Shown: piece by piece, positions 26,768 through 33,483 of the stretch
Layout: every line of letters begins with the position of its first letter
Position numbering within the stretch: position 1 is the stretch's first letter
Assembly (NCBI GenBank): GCA_016212375.1
Contig: JACRGH010000051.1
Coordinates: forward strand, 1-38,458
Direction of reading: 5' to 3'
DNA: 38,458 nt
Origin: Microcaldota archaeon
Lineage (GTDB): Archaea > Micrarchaeota > Micrarchaeia > Norongarragalinales > Norongarragalinaceae
Position numbers and translations under genes: made by a program
Notes under the pieces: generated by a model
Told to the model about the DNA's origin: nothing
Databases searched by the model: none
Seen by the model: only the letters and a program-made list of their open reading frames with translations

Positions 26768-28420
26768 ATGTCGCAAGGAAATCTGAACGGACAACAAGTA
26801 CTCTACCTGCCGGAAGGCTCCAGCCGCGTCTTGGGACGGGACGCCCAACGCACCAACATCGCCGTCGGCTACGCCGTCGCATCCGCCGTCAAATCGACAT
26901 TGGGCCCGCGCGGCATGGACAAGATGATGGTCTCCGAAATGGGCGACATCGTCATCACCAACGACGGCGCCACCATTTTGAAGGAAATGAACGTCGAGCA
27001 CCCGGCCGCCAAAATGATGGTTGAAATCGCCAAGACCCAGGACGAAGAAGTCGGCGACGGCACCACCACCGCAGTCGTCATCGCAGGCGAACTGCTCAAA
27101 AAAGCCTTGGAATTGTTGGACCAGGACGTCCATGCGTCCACCATCATTTCGGGTTACAAATCCGCCTCGGCCCAGGCCATCCAGACGCTGTACGATGTCG
27201 CGGAAAACGTGACCATGGACGACAAAGCCATGTTGCAAAAAATCGCCGCCGTTTCCATGGGCTCCAAGACCGTCGCCTCGGGAACGGCCAAAGAGACCTT
27301 GGCCAAATTGGTCGTCGACGCCGTCACGCAAGTGGCAGAGAAAAAGGACGGCAAGTGGACGGTGGACAAGGAATTCATCAAGATTGAAAAGAAACAAGGC
27401 GGCGACATCCACATGACCACCTTGATTGGCGGCGTGCTCATTGACAAGGAAGTCGTGCACCCGGCCATGCCCAAGAAACTGGAAAAAGCCAAGATTGCGT
27501 TATTGGACGCCGCGTTGGAAATCGAAAAAACCGAAACGGACGCCCGCATCAGCATCACATCGCCGGACCAGATGACCGCCTTCTTGGAACAGGAAGAAAA
27601 AATGCTCAAGGACATGGTCGAAAAAGTCGCCGCGTCCGGCTGCAACGTGCTGTTCTGCCAAAAAGGCATCGACGACGTGGCGCAACACTATTTGGCCAAG
27701 AAAGGAATCCTGGCCGCCCGCCGCGTCAAGAAATCCGACATGGAAAAACTGGCCCGTGCCACGGGTGCCCGCGTCACCACGACGTTGGAAGACATGTCCG
27801 GTGCGGATTTGGGTTTCGCCGGATTGGTTGAAGAGCGCAAAGTCGCCGGCGAGCAGATGGTCTTCGTCGAAAAATGCAAAGAGCCCAAGAGCGTCACCTT
27901 GTTGGTCCGCGGTGGCACCGAACACGTCATTGACGAGGCCGACCGTGCCTTGGTTGACGCCATCGGCGCCGTTTCCTCGGCAATCCAGGAAGGCAAATAC
28001 GTGACCGGCGGCGGCTCCATTGATATGGAACTGGCCATGCGCCTGCGCAAGCACGCCACTCAAGTGGGCGGACGCGAACAATTGGCCATCACGGCATTTG
28101 CTGAAGCCCTGGAAGTTATACCCCGCACGTTGGCGGAATCCTGCGGTTTGGACTCCATCGACACCTTGGTCGACCTGCGTGCCAAGCACGAAAAAGGCCA
28201 GAAAACGCTGGGCATCGACGTGTTGAAAGGCAAAGTCGGCGACTTGAAAGCCGCGGGCGTCTTTGAGCCCCTGAAAGTCAAGAAGCAGGCCTTGCAATCG
28301 GCATCGGAAGTCACCGAGATGATTTTGCGCATCGACGACATCATCGCCTCCCGCGGCAAGCCCGGTGGCGCCGGAAAGGGCGGCATGGGCGGCGGCGAAG
28401 GCATGGACAGGGGCATGTAA
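26768..28420 (+). CDS. thsA: thermosome subunit (group II chaperonin)
   Basis: 550 residues. Group II chaperonin hallmarks are [24 protein letters not shown], the ATPase motif [33 protein letters not shown], and [19 protein letters not shown]. It ends in a Gly/Met-rich tail ([13 protein letters not shown]) typical of these subunits. It forms a two-ring ATP-driven folding chamber in the cytoplasm. A strong Shine-Dalgarno GAGGTG precedes the ATG by 8 nt. Its codon use is strongly biased, as expected for high expression. Confidence 0.97.
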   Translation: MSQGNLNGQQVLYLPEGSSRVLGRDAQRTNIAVGYAVASAVKSTLGPRGMDKMMVSEMGDIVITNDGATILKEMNVEHPAAKMMVEIAKTQDEEVGDGTTTAVVIAGELLKKALELLDQDVHASTIISGYKSASAQAIQTLYDVAENVTMDDKAMLQKIAAVSMGSKTVASGTAKETLAKLVVDAVTQVAEKKDGKWTVDKEFIKIEKKQGGDIHMTTLIGGVLIDKEVVHPAMPKKLEKAKIALLDAALEIEKTETDARISITSPDQMTAFLEQEEKMLKDMVEKVAASGCNVLFCQKGIDDVAQHYLAKKGILAARRVKKSDMEKLARATGARVTTTLEDMSGADLGFAGLVEERKVAGEQMVFVEKCKEPKSVTLLVRGGTEHVIDEADRALVDAIGAVSSAIQEGKYVTGGGSIDMELAMRLRKHATQVGGREQLAITAFAEALEVIPRTLAESCGLDSIDTLVDLRAKHEKGQKTLGIDVLKGKVGDLKAAGVFEPLKVKKQALQSASEVTEMILRIDDIIASRGKPGGAGKGGMGGGEGMDRGM

Positions 28421-28453
28421 GCCCACGTCCGCCTAGAACGCTTGACAAAACCG

Positions 28454-28481
28454 ACGGCCTGAAAGACGGCCGTATTTTTTT
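28454..28481 (+). terminator. hairpin and T-tract after the thermosome gene
   Basis: ACGGCC and GGCCGT pair across an 8-nt loop and are followed by A and seven Ts, 34 bp after the thermosome stop. Confidence 0.6.
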
Positions 28482-28600
28482 CTTTTTCCAATAAGGGCGA
28501 AAACGCCCCGTTTTCTTTTTCTTTCAATGCTTTATTTTGACCACCGGCCTACACCTGCATCGCGCAAGCGCTTTAAACCTGCGCGAGACTAACCCCTGAT

Positions 28601-29026
28601 ATGCACGAATTGCTCGTCCAATTGCGTAAACACTTGAATCGGAGTATGAGCGCAGCCGAGCTTCCAACGATTGGCACGGCATCCCTTGGAAGCATCGGAG
28701 AGGAAAGGTTCGAAGGCACACGATGGGGCTATCCTGGAACCATCAAGGCCAAAAGTCCGGCGGGCATAAGCCAGCGAATCAAATACATCAAGGCGGCACT
28801 CCGGAAACACCGCAATGCGCTGAAAAAAAACGAACTCCACGTCAACATCCTGCACAACGAACGAACCGGACACGTAAGCATCCGCATCCACGGCCCCTCC
28901 GAGTATTTCCGGGAAGAAGCCTCGAAGTTGGAAGTCACTTGGCATACCGGAAAGCACTTCAGTGAAGCGCCGGCTTGGAAAAACCACATCAACAAGACAC
29001 AACCGAAGTCGGGACAAAGCGGTTAA
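28601..29026 (+). CDS. small hypothetical protein, member A of a tandem family
   Basis: 141 residues, no known family. An N-terminal amphipathic helix (MHELLVQLRKHLNRSM), a GT-containing linker (GTASLGSIGEERFEGTRW), a second basic helix (QRIKYIKAALRKHRNAL), then two beta-strands around LHVNILHNERTGHVSIRIHG with following P, and a basic tail. The same order appears in the next two genes. Four bp separate its stop from the next ATG, so the two are probably co-transcribed. Confidence 0.65.
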   Translation: MHELLVQLRKHLNRSMSAAELPTIGTASLGSIGEERFEGTRWGYPGTIKAKSPAGISQRIKYIKAALRKHRNALKKNELHVNILHNERTGHVSIRIHGPSEYFREEASKLEVTWHTGKHFSEAPAWKNHINKTQPKSGQSG

Positions 29027-29030
29027 CGCA

Positions 29031-29588
29031 ATGGAAACGATGCTCAAAGCGATCATGACCGCCGCTCAGCCAATTCACATAAGCACGCAAGAATTCCTGG
29101 GCGGAACACACTCGATAGCCAAAGAATTCGCTAACCACACAAAAGAGCATGTGCGTTCCAGACTAATTGACCGAAGGGGAGAATTCTACGGCGAACTGTT
29201 GCCGGGCAGGAATATCCAGGAAATCATTAAAATAGTTGCCAAAGCATTCCAAAAAAGACTCCCAAAATACAAAGACAACGAAAGTCCGGTAATCCACATT
29301 GAAGTCCACCAAAAACCGGCGAATGGAAAAACCGTAGTTGGTATCCTCATCAAAACATTGAATTTTGAACCGTTTGACCCAAAAAAACTGGAAAGCATTT
29401 GGCATGGAACACCAATGGCCATCGCGGACAGGCAAAAACAACAGATGCCGCTTGAAACAACCAAAACCGATGCTCGAAAAGAAAATAGGCCGACCCCACC
29501 GATAATCCGACCGATTAGCCCGCCTCGAAAACCCAAATCACCCAGCTCAACGGACCGACGGGGCCATTTTTTCGACGGAAGTGCCTGA
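29031..29588 (+). CDS. small hypothetical protein, member B of a tandem family
   Basis: 185 residues from the ATG at 29031; the longer frame from 28962 overlaps member A and is less likely. The order is: N-terminal helix (METMLKAIMTAAQPIH), GTHSIAKEFANHTKEHV linker, helix NIQEIIKIVAKAFQKRLPKY, paired strands SPVIHIEVHQKPANGKTVVG with ILIKTLNFEP, then a Pro/Lys-rich, low-complexity tail of about 50 residues. No family recognised; similarity to members A and C is by eye. Confidence 0.65.
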   Translation: METMLKAIMTAAQPIHISTQEFLGGTHSIAKEFANHTKEHVRSRLIDRRGEFYGELLPGRNIQEIIKIVAKAFQKRLPKYKDNESPVIHIEVHQKPANGKTVVGILIKTLNFEPFDPKKLESIWHGTPMAIADRQKQQMPLETTKTDARKENRPTPPIIRPISPPRKPKSPSSTDRRGHFFDGSA

Positions 29589-29642
29589 ACAAAGAGTGAC
29601 TAAAAAGGAAAAAAAACAATACGCCAATAAAAATGTGACACC

Positions 29643-30038
29643 ATGTCCCACGACGTTATTCAAGTCATCCGCCGAATACGTAAATACGTCGAGCACCCGC
29701 TCGTGCCCAATTCCCGCGGCACATTAAACCCAACCAACCGTCTCTTTCACAATACCGTTGAATCACATGCCCATGGCGGAAACATGCCCATCATGCCCAA
29801 CACAACCCTTTCCGCTCGCGTCGATTCAAAAACAACGGCACTACTGATCGCGCGGTTGCTTCAGAAAATGCCAAAGAAGCTCATGGGATATTATTTCGAA
29901 GTCCATTTCATCCACACAAAAGGCGACATTCCGCAAATCCATCTGAACATCCAGGGGCCCAAAATTGCACAATTGCAAGCGCAAATACATGAAGAGTGGA
30001 ACCGAGAACTGCAAGCCAAAAGAGGGCCAAAAACGTAA
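29643..30038 (+). CDS. small hypothetical protein, member C of a tandem family
   Basis: 131 residues. N-terminal helix (VIQVIRRIRKYVEHPL), RGTLNPTNRLFHNTVESHAH linker, helix KTTALLIARLLQKMPKKLM, then strands YYFEVHFIHTKGDIPQIHLN with IQGP and a final charged helix. The strand pair with a central H and the I-x-GP ending closely parallel member A. It is spaced 54 bp from member B and lies just before the convergent tRNA-Arg gene. Confidence 0.65.
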   Translation: MSHDVIQVIRRIRKYVEHPLVPNSRGTLNPTNRLFHNTVESHAHGGNMPIMPNTTLSARVDSKTTALLIARLLQKMPKKLMGYYFEVHFIHTKGDIPQIHLNIQGPKIAQLQAQIHEEWNRELQAKRGPKT

Positions 30039-30084
30039 CGGAACTTGCCATTGTGCGCGGCAGTGCCGATAGCGTTACTTAGAG

Positions 30085-30195
30085 CGGGCCCGGCGAGATT
30101 CGAACTCGCGACTTCCTGCTCACTTCAAACCGATTGAAACTCATCAAAGCGGTCTTTAGAAGGCAGGCACTCTATCCAGGCTGAGTCACGGGCCC
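30085..30195 (-). tRNA. tRNA-Arg (UCU) with 36-nt intron
   Basis: 111 nt with acceptor GGGCCCG/CGGGCCC, D arm, and T arm GCGAG-TTCGAAT-CTCGC. Anticodon stem CCTGC/GCAGG and loop C-T-TCT-A-A give anticodon UCU. An intron at 30121-30156 lies between positions 37 and 38, the standard archaeal site, leaving a 75-nt mature tRNA without encoded CCA. Confidence 0.93.
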
Positions 30196-30238
30196 AAACG
30201 CTTGAAAAAAACAAGTGCTAGAGAGTGTGCCTAAACAG

Positions 30239-30248
30239 TATTTTAAAA
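30239..30248 (+). promoter_or_regulatory. TATA box of the carbonic anhydrase gene
   Basis: tattttaaaa, about 52 nt before ATG 30296. It implies a start near 30269 and a short leader holding the ribosome-binding AAGGTG (30281-30286). Confidence 0.5.
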
Positions 30249-30295
30249 CGGCCCATGCCGTCATGATACAGAATTCAAACAAGGTGAAAACGCAA

Positions 30296-31195
30296 ATGGC
30301 CAAACTACCCAAAATCGCAGCCGCAGTCCTAATCCTCCACGGATTGGCGCAGGCGCCTGCAGGCACGCAGGAACACTGGGAAACACCGAGCGGACCGATC
30401 GACCCAGCCGCCCATACCACCCTGATGAAAACGGGGAATGTAAATTTCGTGAAAAGACACGGGCAGGAATACCGCATCGTACACTCAAAAGGACAAACCC
30501 CGTCCTTGATCGTCATGCAGTGCGCCGATTCGCGCGACGACTTGGTAACCCAGGCGGAACTTCCACCCGGGTATGTATTTGCCATGGGAACCAACGCCGG
30601 CAACATCATCAATCCAAAAGAGACCTCGCTTTTAGCCAACGTCGCGTACCACTTGAAACACCTCAAGGGCAAAAACCGCGCGTATGTGGTCATGGGCCAC
30701 TATGGCTGCGGCGGCATCAAAGGATTGGACGAATTGGAGCACTTGGAACCGGAAATCGCGGACCACCTCCGACTCGCACTTCCGGCCAAAGAATTCGTAG
30801 AAGGGCAATTACGCAATCGCAAGCTTAACGTCAGCGTGGAAACGCGCCATCGGATGATCGTCGAGGCGAACGTCCTGGCCCAAATCAAGAACCTGATGAG
30901 CATCAAACAAGTCCGCAGCGCGGTCGAATCGAAACAATTGGCCGTGATGCCCGTCATCTCGGACATCAACACCGGAGAGCTGCATTTCGGGCTCCCAACG
31001 CTGCAACAACACGGCATGTTGGAAACGGCCAAAGTGCAATTCGGCATCCAGAAATGGCTTTTGAACCAACACCGGTTGCAGGATCAACAACAAGCCCGTA
31101 TTCAGCAGCAGCCCAAACGGACACAACGAGAACGTCTTGCTCAAGTATTGCCAAAAGAGAGCCGACGAACCAATGGATTCAGGCGCAACCGCTAA
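30296..31195 (+). CDS. beta-class carbonic anhydrase, probably exported
   Basis: 299 residues from the ATG at 30296, chosen because AAGGTG precedes it by 9 nt and it yields a signal-peptide-like start (MAKLPKIAAAVLILHGLAQA). The frame opens 27 codons earlier. Beta-CA ligands are CADSR (zinc Cys with the Asp-Arg dyad) and GHYGCGG (zinc His and Cys). It interconverts CO2 and bicarbonate. The C-terminal 45 residues are Gln/Arg-rich and beyond the usual domain. An external enzyme could supply bicarbonate, the substrate of the PEP carboxylase encoded in this window; that link is inference. Confidence 0.88.
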   Translation: MAKLPKIAAAVLILHGLAQAPAGTQEHWETPSGPIDPAAHTTLMKTGNVNFVKRHGQEYRIVHSKGQTPSLIVMQCADSRDDLVTQAELPPGYVFAMGTNAGNIINPKETSLLANVAYHLKHLKGKNRAYVVMGHYGCGGIKGLDELEHLEPEIADHLRLALPAKEFVEGQLRNRKLNVSVETRHRMIVEANVLAQIKNLMSIKQVRSAVESKQLAVMPVISDINTGELHFGLPTLQQHGMLETAKVQFGIQKWLLNQHRLQDQQQARIQQQPKRTQRERLAQVLPKESRRTNGFRRNR

Positions 31196-31222
31196 CAAGC
31201 CGGCAAAAAGCAAGCACACAGC

Positions 31223-31534
31223 TCAGGTCGCGCCTAAAAACTTGCTCAACAACTGGTACACCCCTCCCCACTGGAAAGCGAATTGGACGATGCTGACCAA
31301 AAACAGTGGGATAGCGAACCACTTGATGTTTTCGTATTTGGTCCAAATCAGGTACGCAAGCGCCGCCAAAGGTGAGACGATGGCCCACAAAATAAGCACC
31401 CGGACCTCGTGATCCGTCACCAACGAGCGCGCCTCGCCTGCAACGTTGGACAGATAGGACAGGCGCTCCACGTCGTCCCCACTCAGGGTCTTTTGCTTGA
31501 CGCTGACCACTCGGGGAAGGCGGGGTTCCAACAT
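31223..31534 (-). CDS. small two-helix membrane protein
   Basis: 103 residues from the ATG at 31534. A polar, charged N-terminal half (SVKQKTLSGDDVERLSYLSN) precedes two hydrophobic helices (VLILWAIVSPLAALAYLIW and WFAIPLFLVSIVQFAF). A TATA-like CTTTTATTC about 29 nt upstream (31560-31568) implies a nearly leaderless message and supports this start over the longer frame. It converges on the carbonic anhydrase gene. No family recognised. Confidence 0.65.
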   Translation of the reverse strand: MLEPRLPRVVSVKQKTLSGDDVERLSYLSNVAGEARSLVTDHEVRVLILWAIVSPLAALAYLIWTKYENIKWFAIPLFLVSIVQFAFQWGGVYQLLSKFLGAT

Positions 31535-31759
31535 AGTACGCCTCAGTAAGTTCCGGGCGAATAAAAGCGTATTTGGGGAAGGGAGGTCCGGAAATGAACA
31601 ACCTAAAAAAAACGAGGCGAAAGTGACTACGACGAATTGATTCAGACAAAAGACGAGTCCTTCGGCGTTTTCGCTTTCAAGAAACCCTAAAAAAGCCATC
31701 CGGCCACTAATTTCTTCCGTCTTTTCATTACCTCGGCACTGAAAGTCAAAACGCAAATT

Positions 31760-31832
31760 GGGGGATTGGGGTAGCCTGGCATCCTTCGTCCTTGGGGTGG
31801 ACGTGACCTGAGTTCGAATCTCAGATCCCCCA
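31760..31832 (+). tRNA. tRNA-Pro (GGG)
   Basis: 73 nt, without an intron. Acceptor GGGGGAT/ATCCCCC and discriminator A; anticodon stem CGTCC/GGACG with loop TT-GGG-GT; T arm around GAGTTCGAATCTC. A run of six Ts follows the 3' end immediately, likely a terminator. Confidence 0.93.
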
Positions 31833-31839
31833 TTTTTTC
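31833..31839 (+). terminator. T-tract after tRNA-Pro
   Basis: TTTTTTC directly follows the discriminator base. It resembles the oligo-T terminators of archaeal RNA genes and lies in the 11 bp between tRNA-Pro and the convergent ogt stop. Confidence 0.4.
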
Positions 31840-31843
31840 TCAC

Positions 31844-32164
31844 CTATTTTTTAAGAGCAACGAATACCTTCTCAAAATCCACGACTTTGCCGTTGCGCAC
31901 GTGCACGCCTTCCTTTTCCAATAACTGAATCTTATTGCGCGAGCCCGACGCAAAACCACCCAAGCATCCGTCCGAACCCACCACGCGGTGGCAAGGCACG
32001 GTGCAGTCGCCGGTGACAAAATCGTGCGTGTTCTTGTTCAAAGCATTTCCGACTGCACGATAGGCCTTGGAGCGCAAGGCGCGGGCGAGGTCACCGTAGG
32101 TCGTGATGCGGCCTTTGGGCACTTTGGAGCAGAGGGCGTAGACACGGGAGGAAAAAGAAGCCAT
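31844..32164 (-). CDS. ogt: O6-alkylguanine-DNA alkyltransferase (short form)
   Basis: 106 residues, only the C-terminal catalytic domain of the family. The active-site PCHRVVG (acceptor C58) is present, with VPKGRITTYGDLARAL in the DNA-binding helix region and the end GGFASGSRNKIQLLEKEGV. It removes O6-alkyl groups from guanine by a one-time transfer to C58. Similar short proteins include the alkyltransferase-like group, but those lack the active Cys, which is kept here. It is divergent from the HNH gene with only 28 bp between starts. Confidence 0.92.
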   Translation of the reverse strand: MASFSSRVYALCSKVPKGRITTYGDLARALRSKAYRAVGNALNKNTHDFVTGDCTVPCHRVVGSDGCLGGFASGSRNKIQLLEKEGVHVRNGKVVDFEKVFVALKK

Positions 32165-32192
32165 AAATACAACACAACCTCATCTGAAACGC

Positions 32193-32627
32193 ATGGAAGA
32201 TATTTTCGGTACGGGTAAAGCGCTGAAACGCCAACAACGCGCAATAAAGAACCAATTAGCATTCAAACCAATAAAAATCGATACTAGTGCGGCGCTAAAT
32301 CCATGGGGACAAAAACCGGGCCCTGAAAGGGACAGTAGAAGAGCATTTACAAAAACACAGAGGAACGAAATCCTATACCAACAAGACAGCAAATGCGCGG
32401 TTTGCGGAGATAAACTAGATCCGCGCGATATTGAATTAGACCATAAAAAACCATGGGCCGCAAAGGGAAGAACAATTACTGAAAACGGCCGCGCCTTATG
32501 CGGATTTTGTCACAACAAAGTCACGCATAAACAAACACTAAAAAAAATAGACAAAAAACCGAAAAACAAACCATCAGCCAATTTAGGATTTGGCCAATCC
32601 GCCTTTAAGCTCGATAATTCTTGGTAA
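32193..32627 (+). CDS. HNH endonuclease
   Basis: 144 residues. An HNH zinc-finger nuclease core runs from about 60 to 110: CAVC (68-71), IELDHKKPWAAKGR with D83-H84, TENGRALC with N98, and CGFCHNK. The two Cys pairs bind the structural zinc and the metal-dependent site cuts DNA. The first 50 residues are basic and the C-terminus is Lys-rich. The sequence is AT-richer than its neighbours. It ends about 70 bp from the 23S processing stem; a link with the rRNA inserts is possible but unproved. Confidence 0.88.
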   Translation: MEDIFGTGKALKRQQRAIKNQLAFKPIKIDTSAALNPWGQKPGPERDSRRAFTKTQRNEILYQQDSKCAVCGDKLDPRDIELDHKKPWAAKGRTITENGRALCGFCHNKVTHKQTLKKIDKKPKNKPSANLGFGQSAFKLDNSW

Positions 32628-32694
32628 AGATGCTCCGCTAGACCCTTTTCAAAATAAAAAAAAATTCGAATCAAGCGCGGAAAGTGTATTTTTC

Positions 32695-32717
32695 GAGCGG
32701 TTGAAGACAGAGAACGA
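32695..32717 (-). other. 23S pre-rRNA processing stem, 3' strand
   Basis: On the plus strand, gagcggttgaagacagagaa (continuing cga) nearly equals the complement of the 5' strand at 36011-36033, giving a stem of about 23 bp with few mismatches around 23S. Confidence 0.75.
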
Positions 32718-32966
32718 GATCCATACCGGCGTTAGTCACCGAGGAATCAAAAGTTGGCCTTTAGTAACGGTTCGCTGAAACCATCGCCGAAGCTTTGGCC
32801 TTACACGTCCGTCCTATCAAACCCGTCTGCTACGGGCGACCTAAGCAGTCTCGTTTTGGGAATGGCTTCGCCCTTAGATGCTTTCAGGACTTATCCAAAA
32901 GAGCGTGGCTACCCGGCGTCCTTGTAAAGAACCGGTAAACTAGAGGCTCCGATTCCCCGTTCTTCG

Positions 32967-33142
32967 AGTAGACTTTCCATCTCGAAAAAACGGAGCGTAA
33001 AGTTCCATCTCTCTTAAGCCGTTTCCTCCAGGCTGAACTCCGCACAACTGTTGACATTCTTTCATCCGATAAAGTCGGAATGCCATCCGTTGGCGTATCA
33101 AAACAACGCGTTAGGATAACGCGCGTCGCCTGTAGAAAACGT
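32967..33142 (-). other. insertion in the 23S sarcin-ricin loop, possible intron
   Basis: In RNA sense, the 5' flank GGUUCCCUAAGUAC stops matching at 33143 and matching resumes with AACGGGGAAUC at about 32960. The flanks still form helix 95 (GGUUCCCU with GGGGAAUC). A 4-bp AGUA/UACU helix and an inner UUUUC/GGAAA helix look like a bulge-helix-bulge, but the standard cuts do not regenerate the GAGA loop. Boundaries are approximate; no reading frame of note lies inside. Confidence 0.55.
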
Positions 33143-33324
33143 GTACTTAGGGAACCTTACCCTCAGACTGCAATGCACTCCTAGGAGATGCCACCGAACT
33201 GTCTCGCAACGTTCTGAACCCAACTAACGTGGGTCTTTAATGGATGAACAACCCAACCCTTGGCGGCTCCTGCACCGCCAGGATGACCCGAGCCGATAGC
33301 GATGTACCAAACCGCGTGGTCGAT

Positions 33325-33483
33325 ATGTACGGACTTTTTCTTTCCCGTTGGAAAGAAAACCTCCACTAAAAGAAAGAACGGATTGGTACCAAGTTTGGCT
33401 TTCCTTTCTTTCCCTAGCTTGAACTCAAAAGAATCTTTTCTTTCGGTTTGAGGCTCTTCTTCATATGACTGAAGAAAAGGTCA
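33325..33483 (-). other. 23S rRNA intron in helix 89 (159 nt, bulge-helix-bulge)
   Basis: It splits GAGAGUUCAU from AUCGACC, near E. coli 2477/2478. Intron ends pair as GACCUUUUCUU with AAGAAAAAGUC (one mismatch). Next to this are GUUC/GUAC and 3-nt bulges AUU and AUA; cutting each after its second base restores GAGUUCAUAUCGACC exactly. No endonuclease ORF is present. Confidence 0.85.

Noticed and set aside
27500-28426. 308-codon minus-strand open frame
   Set aside because: Antisense to the thermosome gene and rich in Gly/His/Phe, a by-product of its strongly biased codons.
31200-31222. Integrated element bounded by tRNA-Arg
   Set aside because: No repeated copy of the tRNA 3' end and no integrase gene were seen in the window.
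32967-33142. Group I intron in the sarcin-ricin loop
   Set aside because: No convincing P, Q, R or S core elements were seen; the flanking helices look more like a bulge-helix-bulge.
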